64,000 bases of DNA from Falciphora oryzae (GCA_000733355.1 JNVV01000002.1:1591590-1655589), one strand, 5' to 3'. Counted from the stretch's first letter, positions 43,155 through 54,346 are shown. Program-made: numbers and translations. The notes: generated from the sequence alone by a model not told the origin.

Positions 43155-45804
43155 CCCATGACCACGGCCTCCTGTTCCTTGTCTCGCCCCGAAATATCTC
43201 TCACCGCCACGCTCTTCGTGGGGGACCCAAAAGCCTAGGCAGGCCTCTCAGCATCCTCATGACTTTTACTGAAGATCATGTGACCTTACTTGACGGATTC
43301 ACGCCTTTCGCTTATACCTCTTTCGCCGCCTATTACCTGCGACCCATTCTACCTCTTTCGGATCGGCTGTCACGATTTTCAAACCCCGACACGCACCGAC
43401 CCCAGACGGCATGGCCTTGAGATATATGGTCGCGTCCTACCACCATCTACGTGCCCGGCACTAGACCACACGATTTCTTTTCTTGTTTATACGCATCAGT
43501 CGGCATGGATCGGCGCAAATCTTGTTCTCTTCGTCTGTTCTCAGGTAGCCTCTTGTCTGTCCACATTTCTCTTCACTCTACGCCCCTTCCCTTCTTGTGC
43601 ACATACACTCGGGCATCTCTGGAGATACATTCGTGTAAAATTAGACTCAGCCACGGCACGGTCACTATACCGCCAGTCACTTCATGATACCAACCTATCC
43701 CCATGTCTCCTTTAGCCCCATTGTCCCTCCCTATTTATTGTATCATTTCTTCTTGGTCTGCTTCTTTCCCATACTTTTTCTTTCACCTTATCCCATTTGT
43801 GGCCTTTTTTTTTTCTTGGCCCAACTTCGGGTCTCCTCCTCATCGGTCTCTCCTTTCTGTCGGCTTGGTGGCTGTTGTGGGGTTTAATTTCTATTATGTC
43901 TTTGCGGCTCCCTGTTTCATGACAGAGAAGTCGCGAAGTGGGAAGCTGGCTTGTTCGGAAAGGGGAAACGCGGGGGAACGAACGGGAAGAAAAGGAGGGC
44001 GGTTGTTCTGGAGGTAGCCACAGGCAATTGGGTATGTCTCTGTCGCTGAAGCCATTCAGCAAGCGACCTGCTCTCTTCCCATATTCGATACCATCAAAGA
44101 ATCGTAACCCCCGCAGCTCTAGCGCGGCCAGCCAAAAACAACTATAACCTATCTAAAACAAAGGACTTTTCTTATTTTATCATAAATAATTTGGCCCACT
44201 AGTGCAGTGTGTTCTCTTGTGTCGTCCTCGTTGAAGACATGGTGTTGTCCGGCTCTCTGGTGCGTCTCATTTGCGCCGCCCACACGCAAGCGATGGCGAA
44301 TGGCGGGCTGCCTGGGTGCTGGGCAAGGGATTCCTGCGCTAGTATCATTTGGAGCGCAAAGACCCCCACGCTTGGAGGCTGGCGGTCACAAGGTAAACGC
44401 GGCGCCACCAGACTCAATCGAGGAGCGCTCCATATTTTTTTTCTCCCGCAACGTTCCGACATCTGACCCAGGGGAGGCGCCACTTTGTCCTACCCACAAT
44501 GCCGACCCAAAGTTGTTTTGAGAGACGCATCCAAAGGTTCATGGATGTTACACGCCTTTATGTCCAGCCCCTTTGGACTAAATCTGGCACCTGAGCCACA
44601 CTTGAACAGCTGGTGCATTGAACGACTCCAGTCTGCTGCGGCGGTGGGACGGGTCGTCGTTGACGGCGGAGGGTCTTGGTGCCCCACCAGACGTGCATCC
44701 GCCAGAGCTGGAACCAAGCGACATGGGTGATATGGGTCGCCCGGTGGAACTCGGCGAGGGCCAGCCACTGAACGACGCCCGGTTGCTTTACCCCCCACCT
44801 TGCGGTTGGCTGCCATCGAAAGTCGATCCAATTGACGGCGCCTGCTGTTCCCCTTCTGCTCGACATTCAAGAGTGTAATGAACGAGCTCTGCAGCCTGTG
44901 ATACTCTCTTGTTTTCTCTTCTGCGCATACGTCGATCTCCCCTTCCTCATATATCTCATATTCCCGACCCTCGCCATCGTCCTTCGTCCCACCCGAAGCG
45001 CGCGCATATGGATGGATGCGCGCATATTTTTTCCGTGGGCCTCGACTGGACGACGAAGCGACACCGCTCTGCTCGAGGGAAAACTCAGCGCTGCCTCTGC
45101 GCTGTCGGCCGAGGCGCCCCTCTCTGTTTAAACTGGGATATGCATGTGTTGAGCGCCTCCGCCCCAGCATGATACCCATCAGCAGTTGCTAGGTAGCCCA
45201 CCCGTCATTACGGTTTCAAGCAACATCTCCGGCCACCGGCGGCCAGACTTCCGCCCAACGACTCCTCCTCCTCCTCCTCATCCTCTTCTCCGTGGGCGAT
45301 GCGCTTTAGCACTCTTTTCTAGTCAACCCGCTGAACCTCGCCCCCGACAAGCGGCCGTTTCCAACCGAGACGCCCCACCACCACCGCTACTACCGGCTTT
45401 ATTGTGCTTGGTATTCTAATCTTTTTTTTTCGCGTTGGCGCTTTTTTTTTTTTCTCACCTATTTTTTCTTCATCTCCCTTTGGAATTTTACGCCGTGAGC
45501 AGGCAGCCTCTTGACATCACGGCCTCCGGAAGGATAGATAAAAAGGAAAGAATTCCGAACAAGAGGGGGGGTAAAAGAAAATAAGGAGAAGCGCAAAAGA
45601 ACAAAGGGAAGAAAACGACGCCCGGATCAGCCCCAAAGCATATGTTATCGACTACATACTGCGGGCGGACGTAGTCACCCTTTCCAGGAGCAGCGGCAGC
45701 GCAAACCCACCAACACACCCGTCCCGCTCGTCCAACCACGCACCGATAGCCTTTCATTTGCGCGCGAATCCTCGGCCACACGCAAACGAGCGACGGCGCA
45801 CGCA
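43155..45804. other. 2.65-kb intergenic region; 3' flank, then promoter/leader of the NUC-1-like gene
   Basis: 43300-43920 is T/C-rich 3' flank. 44490-45179 holds a 229-codon minus-strand ORF that I reject. A short (CTC)n tract is at 45262-45279. T-runs at 45420-45470 precede an A/G-rich segment and the C-rich leader of the bHLH gene. Confidence 0.4.
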
Positions 45805-48235
45805 ATGTCCATAATGGGCTCTGCGGCCGCCTGGGATGGCCAGGAGGGCCAGATGCATCCCAGCCCAGACGACGACTTCCAGCAGTACCTCGACATGAAC
45901 GGCATGGGCGGCCTGAGCGACGCCCTCCAGTTTGACTTCCACGACTTTCCCGAGTTCCGGAACACCGCCAATGCGCCCATGCTGCAGCGGACCCAGGCCC
46001 GGGCCGAACACCTAGACACCCCGATGAGCGGCACCGACATGCCGGCTCTTGTGTCGGCGCAACCGGAGCCTCCGCTCCACCACTCGGCGCCCATGCGGCC
46101 CATGGCTATGACGTCGGCTCCAGCGCACGCCGCCATCGACTCCATGGTGAGCCTTCCCGCCGCCATGGTGTCCTTACCTCCAACATCGCATGCCCCGCCC
46201 ACGCCGAGCGAGGCCATCAACGACATCGACGCCAAGATCGTCTTCCTGCAGCAACAGCGCATGCAGCAGCAGCAGCGCCAACTCGAGGAGCAGGCTGCCT
46301 TCTTCGCCGCACAACGGAGTCGCATGGTGCCCCCCACGCCCCAGAGTCTTGATCTCCAAGCGAGATCCCGCTTCTACCCCCAGCCGGACCACACACCCCA
46401 GCAGGGCATGTATGAGCGATACCAGCGCATGGGCGGCGACCAGCAAGATGTCAGTTAATTGTCGGTTGCGCGAGCGAGCACAACCTACCACTCCCAATCT
46501 CCGCCCCTTGTCATGGTTGACTGACCCTCGGCGCAAACTGCAGATGGCCTTTACACCACTCGTTTCCCCGGCCGTAACGCCTCTCGAGACCCAGTTCCCA
46601 ATGGACTCGCAGTTCACCATACCCGGGGCATATTTCAGCCCCTTGGCGTCGCCTTCTCTCCACGCGCAGGCCGAAGGTTCCTCGGCCATATTCGACCACG
46701 TCTCCCGCGCGAACAATAATGAAAGCAGTAACAGTAATAATAACAACTCGCCAGGCGACATGGACCTCGAGACATCCACACCGACGCAGCCCAATCCGAT
46801 AGCTCCTACCGAGGCAAGCAAAAAGCCTAGAAAGAATACAGGAACTAAGGCTCGGGGGAAGGCATGTGTGCGGCAGTCTCCAATTACAAAGCCACAGAGG
46901 AAAAAGACGCAGACCACGCCCATAATCAACTCGCAGGCCCTGAGCGAGCTGGCCGAGGCGCTGGAGCACGGCCAGGAGTCGAGCCACCAGCTTCTTCCGC
47001 CCCCCGCCCCGCACGGCCCGAGCTCGTCACCAGTCGGGGCCACAGACTCAGAGAACGGCTCCGTCTCGCCAGAGACGCTGTCCGAGATGCCTCCGCCGCC
47101 ACTCCCGAAGCCGCGTTCTGCGCGGCCCTCTCCCTTTATCGAGCCCCAGAGCACCGCACCACGGTCAGCCGTGGCATCGTTACAGGAGCAAGGGAGGCTG
47201 TCACCGGCGACGCCGGCCTCCCTGATGAGGCTGACGTCGCCCAACAATAGCCTAGCTGCGGTGTCGGGCCTCACAGAGACGATGCCACACGATACCATTG
47301 AGAACTTTGAACTCCCAGAATCAGTCAACTTCCAGCAGAAGCCCCGAGTGCCACCGTTGGTGACACAGAGTCCTTCGGCACCACCCTCGCTCGAGGCGTG
47401 CTCCGCCAAGGCATCTCCGTTCCAGTCGCTGCCGTCTCCCAAGTTTGCCAAGCCCGGAGCGCCAGCATCGGCGACACAAAGCCCGCTGCTTACTGGGCAA
47501 GTTTCCAACTCGGCAGCTGGGACACCGGTGGCGACGGCGGCGACGGTGGCACGCAGAACACCACAGCTGGGACCGAGGGGGAGCAAAAAGCGAGGCAGCG
47601 TCAGCTCATCGCACGTGTCTCCTGCATTGAGGCCACGAATCTCGCCAAATATCAAACCGCTGCTTCCAGGCGGGGCCAGCGCCGAGGACGCGGCATCGAA
47701 GCTGCTGGCGTCCAAATCCAACTACCAGAATATACTCGAGGGCATCAACGTGCCGGGTGTGTCTTATCCCACATCGCTTTCGACGAACCTGACATCGAAG
47801 CGGACGTCGCACAAGATTGCGGAGCAGGGCAGGCGTAACAGGATCAACTCGGCCCTTCAGGAGATTGCTACGCTGCTACCCGCTCCAGTTCCTAACACCA
47901 GTGGCGGCGAGGACGGGGCAGGCAAGGGGTCCGACGACGGGGACGGTGGGGATGGCGACGGCGGAGGGAAGAAGAACGACAAGCATAGCGGGGCCGGCGG
48001 GCCTAACAGCAAGGCGAGCACAGTCGAGATGGCCATCGAGTACATCAAGCTACTGAAGCAGGAAGTGGCCGACGCAACACGGCGGGCCGAGGAGGCGGAA
48101 AGGAAGCTTCGGATGCAAGAACAGGGGAAAGAGACGGTGGAAAAGACTAATGGGAAAGAGGGAGAAGTGACAATGGACGTGGAGGCGGAGAGGGGCAAGG
48201 AGAAAAACGGGGTTGATGCCAGTGCTGGGTCATGA
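45805..48235 (+). CDS. nuc-1: bHLH transcription factor, NUC-1/Pho4/PalcA type (phosphate acquisition)
   Basis: Two exons, 45805-46449 and 46544-48235 (GTCAGT..GCAG), about 778 aa. The N-terminus is Met/Asp-rich with a Gln-rich coil (LQQQRMQQQQRQLEEQ). The middle is Pro/Ser-rich and disordered. The conserved block starts at LASKSNYQNILEGINVPGVS and leads into the basic helix at about residue 633 (SKRTSHKIAEQGRRNRINSA), typical of NUC-1. The loop is expanded by about 45 Gly/Asp/Lys-rich residues before helix 2 (KASTVEMAIEYIKLLKQEV, about 705-725), followed by a charged coiled coil. NUC-1 activates phosphatase and phosphate permease genes through CACGTG-like sites under low phosphate, held back by the PREG-PGOV cyclin-kinase. 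This role is inferred from family. Confidence 0.88.
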
Positions 48236-48920
48236 CAAGAGGACGTTCTGTGACGCGGCATGACGTGTTTACGAGATATGTCACGGCACAGGGATGACGA
48301 AGGCATGGCGGCATTGTAATAATCAAGGCGGGTGTGGCCAGGTTGAGTAGGGTGGCATTTATCGTGTTACAAGCGCCTGTTTCCTTGGGGGAGGAAGATG
48401 TGCTTGCCTATCTTCTGCTTCATTTTTATTTACATTCTCAATTTGATTTGGATAACCTTCTGTCTTGTGATTTATTTCCTTTGCGTGCGGTGGTTTCTCT
48501 GGCTGTTCGGTATCATGTTTTTTTCTTCCTTATTTGTGTTTTCTCTTGTGGCCCAGTCCCCATGGACGGAATGCTCTCGAGCTGATGACATCAATATAGT
48601 GATACCCAAAGCTCTTTGTTCATCCCATCCTGAGACGTGAACTCCAAAACTACCCAGGCAACAACACAGGATAGCCCTGATTGTCAATAGCTCCAGAATT
48701 GCGAGGTTGGAGCCCTGGGCTGTATGTAATATGTTCGTGCAATTGTAAAGGGGCGACCTGGCGACCTATTGGATAGGCTACCGCCCGCTTTGCCACCACC
48801 TGATCTGACCTAGGGACCGAAGTCACACCACAGTTCGGAGGCTAAAGGAGTCGAACGGCCGCCCACTAGGCACATCGGTCGTCAAACCCGAATTCCCGCA
48901 TCTTCATGCCGATAGCCCCG

Positions 48921-48938
48921 GATCGATTAGAATCGATC
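48921..48938. repeat. 18-bp inverted repeat GATCGATT-AG-AATCGATC
   Basis: Two 8-bp arms match perfectly around a 2-bp centre. Could be a dimeric factor site or chance. Confidence 0.7.
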
Positions 48939-49376
48939 GGTCGAAGCGAGGGTAATGGAGGTCGATCAGCCAAAGTGACATTGAATCCGCAGGACCGAAG
49001 ACGCGCGGCGCTGGCGTCGGATCCGTGTAATGTGACTCAACAGCACCGGAGATTGCTGCCCTCCGACCTCCGACTTAAATGTGCTGTCCGCGCGTCGCAT
49101 CAGAGTCCCTGCCTAGCCTGATGCCTCATACACCACCACCACAACCACTACAACCACCACCGCCGTCCTTCTTGCGCGAGCCACGTCGGGTGGGTTGCCT
49201 GACTGGGAACAGCCTATCCCGACATCCATGTCCCGTGGCGATTCCGCTCTTGCCGCGTACACAGACCGGGCGACGACGCCTCGAAGGCGTATTGCATTGG
49301 CTGCCTCGCCGTAGGACATGATTACCTAGATACATAGGTAGCTATCTCCAACCTACTTAGTCACCTACCGAAATAG

Positions 49377-49386
49377 CTATATATAA
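49377..49386 (+). promoter_or_regulatory. TATA box candidate of the Hsp20 gene
   Basis: CTATATATAAGG lies about 170 bp before the ATG, one of the best TATA matches in the window. A TATA-driven, inducible promoter suits a small heat-shock gene. Confidence 0.5.
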
Positions 49387-49555
49387 GGCCTCCCTGCCTC
49401 CTTGTGCCTCGACTCTCCCAGATCCATCACCAATAAGTCTTACTCTTACCTACCCACCTACATATAAACGCACACCAACATCCACTTTCACACCAACACC
49501 TACTCAGAAATCATTCTATCACAGCTTCTGCACACAAGATCAAAACCAGGCAACA

Positions 49556-50845
49556 ATGGACTGGAATCAACCAGCAAACTCAGCGGCCGGCCCCCAGGCC
49601 CACGACTTCTGGGCTTTCCCGGGCTCCTTCCCCGGGCGCCCGGGCCGCGGAACCGACCACGTGAACCTCCACGCACCATTCCCCTTCCGGTTCGGACCGG
49701 GTGATGACGACGTCGCCTTTGGGCCCCAGGGACCATGGGGCCCCAGGGGCAGGCGAGGCTCATGCCGCGGCGACGAGTGCAGCTCCGACGAGGAGTCGCA
49801 GCCTTCCGGCGCCTCCCCGGGCCCGGATGCCAGCACAGCCGCCGTCCCTGAGGCCGGGCGCGGCGCAACCATGGAGGGGGTCGAGCCCTCTGGGGAAAAG
49901 GAGGGCCTGCCTGACACGCTGAGCGACCCGGCCGAGCGCGGGAAGGCTGGCGGCAAGCCTGGTGAAAAGCCAGCCGGCGCACCTCACGGCTGTCGTCACG
50001 GCCGTCACCACCGCCACGGTCCGCGTGGTCCTCACGGCCCTCACGGCCCTCACGGCCCTCACGGCCCTCACGGTCGCGGACGCCCTGGACACAGCGGGCC
50101 GCATGATGAACCCCACGGCGGATCATTCGGCGGACCGTTTGGTGGCCATTTTGGCGGGCCCTTCCACTGGCCCCCGTTTGGCGGACGAGGCCGCGGCGGC
50201 CGAGGGTTCGGACGCCGTGGTGGCTTCGGCTTCGGCCCCCACGAGATGCACGCGGCTTTCGGAAAAGGTGTGGAGCCACAGCAAGCCTGGCAGCAGGCCC
50301 TCGCGGCAGCGGCGCTAGCAGCACACCAGCATGTCGGCAAATACATACAATCCATGACCGGCCGCAACGGCCCCTCAGACGCCAACATGGCGGCGACAAG
50401 CGAAGACGACACGGGCGCCCGCAACAACATCGACGGCGGTGACGACAACAACGACGACGACGTGGAGTATTTCACGCCCCCCGTCGACATCTTCGAGACC
50501 GAGGCCGGGCCGGGCGGCGCCTGGGTCGTGCACGTCGCCGTGCCCGGCGCCAAGAAGGAAGACATCGGCATCCACTGGCAGGCAGAGCGGGGCGTGCTCG
50601 CCATCTCGGGCGTCGTCTACCGGCCCGGCGGCGAGGCGTTCCAGCGGGGGCTCGTCAGCTCCGAGAGGAAGACGGGGCTGTTCAAGAGAGAGGTGCGCCT
50701 ACCTCCCCCTTCGTCCGCCCTAACCGGCAAGGAGGACGTCGACGCGAAGGGCATCAGCGCGCGCCTCGAGGACGGCGTGCTCTCCATTTCGATTCCTCGT
50801 GTGGAGAAGGAATGGACCGAGGTCCACAAGGTCGACATTGTTTGA
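49556..50845 (+). CDS. Hsp20/alpha-crystallin family small heat-shock protein with long His/Gly/Pro-rich N-terminus
   Basis: One exon, 429 aa, much longer than a typical fungal Hsp20 (about 150-230 aa). Residues 1-270 are disordered and rich in Gly, Pro, His and Arg, with five GPH triplets in tandem at about 158-172 and several FGG motifs. The alpha-crystallin domain is at about 305-425: FTPPVDIFETEAGPGGAWVV, VAVPGAKKEDIGIHWQ, GVLAISGVVYRPGG, FKREVRLPPP, and ARLEDGVLSISIPRVEKE, which holds the conserved A-x-x-x-x-G-V-L signature. A short I-P-R/V tail may act as the IXI-like anchor. Such proteins hold unfolded clients in oligomers without ATP. The long low-complexity part could promote condensation. 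Confidence 0.88.
   Translation: MDWNQPANSAAGPQAHDFWAFPGSFPGRPGRGTDHVNLHAPFPFRFGPGDDDVAFGPQGPWGPRGRRGSCRGDECSSDEESQPSGASPGPDASTAAVPEAGRGATMEGVEPSGEKEGLPDTLSDPAERGKAGGKPGEKPAGAPHGCRHGRHHRHGPRGPHGPHGPHGPHGPHGRGRPGHSGPHDEPHGGSFGGPFGGHFGGPFHWPPFGGRGRGGRGFGRRGGFGFGPHEMHAAFGKGVEPQQAWQQALAAAALAAHQHVGKYIQSMTGRNGPSDANMAATSEDDTGARNNIDGGDDNNDDDVEYFTPPVDIFETEAGPGGAWVVHVAVPGAKKEDIGIHWQAERGVLAISGVVYRPGGEAFQRGLVSSERKTGLFKREVRLPPPSSALTGKEDVDAKGISARLEDGVLSISIPRVEKEWTEVHKVDIV
50027..50071 (+). repeat. 9-bp coding tandem repeat (GG[C/T]CCTCAC) x5
   Basis: Five consecutive units encode Gly-Pro-His five times in the Hsp20 N-terminus. Only the first unit differs by one base. Confidence 0.9.
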
Positions 50846-51848
50846 GTGACTGAATGTCTCTGTCTGGCTTGATTAGGAGTTGAGGCGTTCAGTGCCCGCT
50901 TTAGCCTGCGTGCTTGTGTTATTGGTAAAAAAAAAAAAGTAAAAGGACAAAAAAAAACGAACGAAAATAAGAAAGGAGAAAGAAAAAAAAAAAGAAAGAG
51001 GAGGTGCAACCCCAAAAAGATACCAAAACAAATAAAAACGTGTATATCTCTTGCATTGATCGTCTCTTGCACTTGTGCCACTTGACTGATTTGGGGGTTG
51101 CTTGAGCGCCCCCTGTGTGGCCATCGTGTGCGACCTAGACGTGCCAGGATGGCACCTCCATGGCACGCACCCTTCGCTAGATTCGATCCTTTCCTACCAA
51201 CATAAATACCGCAAACAAAACCAAAACCAGATGAAATTAGATGAATAAAAAGTGCTACGCACTTTAATACATATAAAAAGGCCTATTGTATTTTTCTTTT
51301 TTCTTTTTATTTCGCGGTGGTTGTGTTAATTTTGACCATGAAGCAAAAAATTCGACCTGGTGAGGTGGTGTTAGGGACCGTGCCAGGCAGCTCGAGGAGG
51401 GAGGAGTCATTGATTTGCCACAGCACACATGACGTGTGGCGCAAACCTGTGGCGACAACCGCCTCCTAACCCCTGTAAGGCTGATCCTGTGGCCCAGGCT
51501 TCCGTGCTTCCTTATCCCACATGCCCTTGACACGCTGCGATCCACCCTCCCGCTTACCGAACGATAAAATTCGCTGGCGGTCGCGCGCGATTGTTTTTTG
51601 TTGACCAACGTGGCCCCTCCTAACCCTCGCCCACGCCGGAACCACTTTCCCCTCCCGCCGAGGGAATTATTGACAAACAAGGGCTGAACCGGTGACGTCC
51701 TGGCGCATACCTCCTGGCCAGGTGCCTCCCTTGGTTACTCCTACCCACGCGACGACGCTCAGGCAGGCAGGCCGCAAGAGCTTCGAGGCAGCAGCAGCAG
51801 CAGCTCCGTGTTTGTGTATCATCGTGGGCGCGCCGAGAAGCTGCAACC
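50846..51848. other. 1-kb intergenic region Hsp20 to SRC1
   Basis: A-rich tracts at 50926-51000 follow the Hsp20 stop. The right half is the SRC1 promoter and leader. No TATA box or gene recognised. Confidence 0.4.
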
Positions 51849-54346
51849 ATGTCTGATCCCGAAAACCTGGACTACCTCCAGCCCGACTTCGACCCCCGCA
51901 CGCTGACAGTGCCGCGCCTGCGCTCCATCCTCGTCACCTATGGCGTCCAGTACCCGGCCACGGCTAAGAAGGGCCAGCTGATCGACATCTTCCTCGACGA
52001 GGTCGCGCCCAAGTCAGCAAAGATCCTCGCTGAGCGAGCGAGGGCCAAACGCTCCAGCAGGGGAATCGTCGATGTCGAGAGCTCCAACTCCTCGTCCACC
52101 GACTTCATGGACGACATGGCTCCGCCCGTGAGGACCGCCACCCGATCCCGCTCGCCCAGGAAGGTGTCGCGCCTCAGGTCCGAGGATCCCTCGGACCACG
52201 ACGAGCCCGAACGCCGCGCCCCCGTCAGCCCGCGTAAACGCTCTACACGCTCTACCTCTCGCCAGCTGCTCTCCGACACCGACACCGACGGCGAAGCCGC
52301 CGCCACCAAGACCCCTCGCGCCGCCCCTCGCCGCTCCGTCATCGACGCCGACGGTGACGTCGCCAGCAAGACCCCCCGTGCTGCCCCTCGCTGCTCAGTC
52401 ATAGACACTGACGGCGACGTCGCTGCCAAAACCCCCCGAGCCGCCCCCCACCGCTCCGTCACGCCGCACGTGAAGCTCGAACCACCCACGGCCGAGGAGA
52501 GTGGCTTGGTAGGTTATGAGGGCATCGGCACCACCAGCACCAGAAAACCGCCGCCCAAAGACTCGGGCACCGTCTTCACCAACGACAACCCCTTTCAGAG
52601 CGGTAGCTCTCCTCCGCAAGCCCTGAAGACCCCGAGCAACCGTCGAAGGACCACGGGCGGCGGCGGCATTGACTCCGTTGTATCCAAGGCGGCCTCTACT
52701 GCTAGGAGACGCACTGACGGGCCGGTTATCGAGCCGCCTTCTCGCAAAGTATCGAGGTCCTTCGAGATGCCCGTAAGCGCTCTCAAGGCTCCCAGGACGC
52801 CAGACCCGCCGACGATGGTCGAGGCCGGGGAAGAGTTCACGCCCGACGCGCAGCTCGAGCTGGCCCAAGAAGAGGCCACGCACGGTGCCATTGTCAGGCG
52901 GCAACCACAGCCCAAGCGCGCTGGCATCAGCCTCACGACTCCGGTCCTAGTACTGCTCGTCACTCTGCTCGGCGCTTACGCGGGCTGGTACCGCCAGGAG
53001 AAGATCAAAGTCGGATACTGCGGACTGGGACAGCCGGCCACGCAGATCCTTCCTCCGGACGTGCAGGATAGGCTGCCCGACTGGGCCAATCTTATTCTGG
53101 AGCCGCAGTGCGAGGCGTGCCCGACCCATGCCTACTGCTTCGACGACTTCACCGTCAGCTGCGACGACGACTACATCCTCAAGCCCCACCCGCTCTCACT
53201 CGGCGGGCTGGTGCCGCTTCCCCCGACGTGCGAGCCAGACGGAGTCAAGGCCCGCCGCGTCCAGGCCATCGCTGACAAGGCCGTCGAGGAGCTTCGGGAC
53301 CGCCGGGCCAAGTTCGAGTGCGGCGATGCGGCGACTGACGAGGGCAAGCCGGTAGAGGCGGCATCCGTCGAGGAGGATGTCCTCAAGGAGATCGTCGGCG
53401 GCAAGAGGAGCAAGAAGCTCAGCAAGCAGGAGTTTGACGACCTGTGGGCTGCTGCTCTCGGCGAGATTCAAGGCCGGGATGAAGTCAAGGTTGAGACGGT
53501 CCAGTAAGTGTCCCCGCTTTCTCTTTTGCTGTGTTCGGTATAGACTGTCATCTATACCCTTCCTCGCAGCCGGACCCCTTGTTTGCCTGGATGCTTCTGT
53601 CTGTATAAAAAAAAAAAAAAAAACCAAAACAATTGTCACATCTGACCGTCATCACTAACCAGCCCCGTCGCTGGCCCTGCAGAGCCGCCGATCCCGGAGG
53701 TTTTCCAAACACCTACCTATCGTCCACCTCTCACGCTAGCGTTCCGTACGCCTGCGCGGCCCAGCTCTACGTCCGACGCGGACTGGAGCGATATCGATAC
53801 GGCATTGCAGCTGTAGCGTTCTCGCTGGTGACTCTATTTGCGTCGTTCCAGTACGCGCGGGTCTCGTACCGGCGGCGCAAGGCCATGGCCGAGCGGGTGC
53901 CCCGCCTCGTGGACGTGGTGCTCGAGAAGCTGGCGAGCCAGAAGGAGCTCGCGTACGACGTCGGCGGCCAGGAGGACCCCTTCCTCTTCCTGCCGAACCT
54001 CCGCGACGACGTGCTGCGGGCCGAGCACAAGCTCAAGGAGCGCGAGCGCATCTGGGAGCGGGTCCGCGTCGTGGTCGAGCAGAACAGCAACGTCCGGCAG
54101 GGCCAGCGCGAGAGCCACAACGGAGAAATCGGCCGCGCCTGGGAGTGGATCGGCCCCACCGCCGGCGGCGACGGCGGGCGGAGGCGGACCCTCGGCGGCG
54201 GCCGCATGTCGTGGGGAGGCGCTGGCCTGAGGACCGACGACGACGCGGCGGGCAGCCCTGGCCCTAGGACTCCGGTGTCCGAAACGCCCGAGGGCAAGTT
54301 TGGCCTCCATCGGAAGTGGCAGGAAGGGGGGCGAGCTGTGTTTTAG
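51849..54346 (+). CDS. SRC1: inner nuclear membrane HeH/MSC-domain protein Src1/Heh1
   Basis: Two exons, 51849-53503 and 53683-54346, giving about 772 aa. The N-terminal HeH (LEM-like helix-extension-helix) domain is at residues 6-55 (LTVPRLRSILVTYGVQYP..KGQLIDIFLDEV). A disordered basic linker with nuclear-localisation-like clusters and a 20-residue repeat follows. TM1 is at about 360-380 (PVLVLLVTLLGAYAGWY). The MSC (Man1-Src1 C-terminal) domain begins in the lumen with conserved Cys (GYCGL, CEACPTHAYC) and ends in exon 2 after TM2 at about 589-609 (GIAAVAFSLVTLFASF), followed by PFLFLPNLRDDVLRAEHKLKERERIWERV. It tethers chromatin, rDNA and telomeres to the envelope and recruits ESCRT-III. 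The first codon across the intron's 5' site reads TAA, so retention truncates the protein after TM1. Confidence 0.9.
52308..52465 (+). repeat. 60-bp coding tandem repeat, about 2.6 copies, in SRC1
   Basis: Units begin at 52308, 52368 and 52428 and encode KTPRAAPxxSV(I)DxDGDVAx. The TPR/SP-rich unit offers repeated kinase-like sites. Confidence 0.8.
53504..53682 (+). other. SRC1 intron with an A17 tract
   Basis: GTAAGT..CTGCAG, 179 nt, longer than most introns here. It contains A17 at 53607-53623 and a CACTAACC branch-like motif about 30 nt before the acceptor. Confidence 0.8.

Larger units (their letters stand above)
48236..49555. promoter_or_regulatory. 1.3-kb intergenic region and Hsp20 promoter
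   Basis: Left part is T-rich 3' flank. An 18-bp palindrome lies at 48921-48938. ACC-rich repeats are at 49131-49161. The AC-rich leader before the Hsp20 ATG contains several CCTAC motifs. I looked for GAAnnTTC heat-shock elements and saw no convincing array. Confidence 0.4.

Noticed and set aside
44490..45179. 229-codon minus-strand ORF before the NUC-1-like gene
   Set aside because: Disordered composition and several overlapping frames; no support beyond length.
46174..47721. 515-codon minus-strand ORF opposite the NUC-1-like gene
   Set aside because: It mirrors exon 2 and exon 1 of a well-supported bHLH gene. Its product is low-complexity without a domain, and long antisense frames are common opposite GC-rich codons.
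49377..49555. Heat-shock element array before the Hsp20 gene
   Set aside because: AGAAATCATTCT near 49505 has the wrong spacing (four bases instead of two) and no third unit.
49500..50399. 299-codon minus-strand ORF opposite the Hsp20 gene
   Set aside because: Composed of Arg/Gly/Pro from the complementary strand of the GPH-rich arm; no domain.
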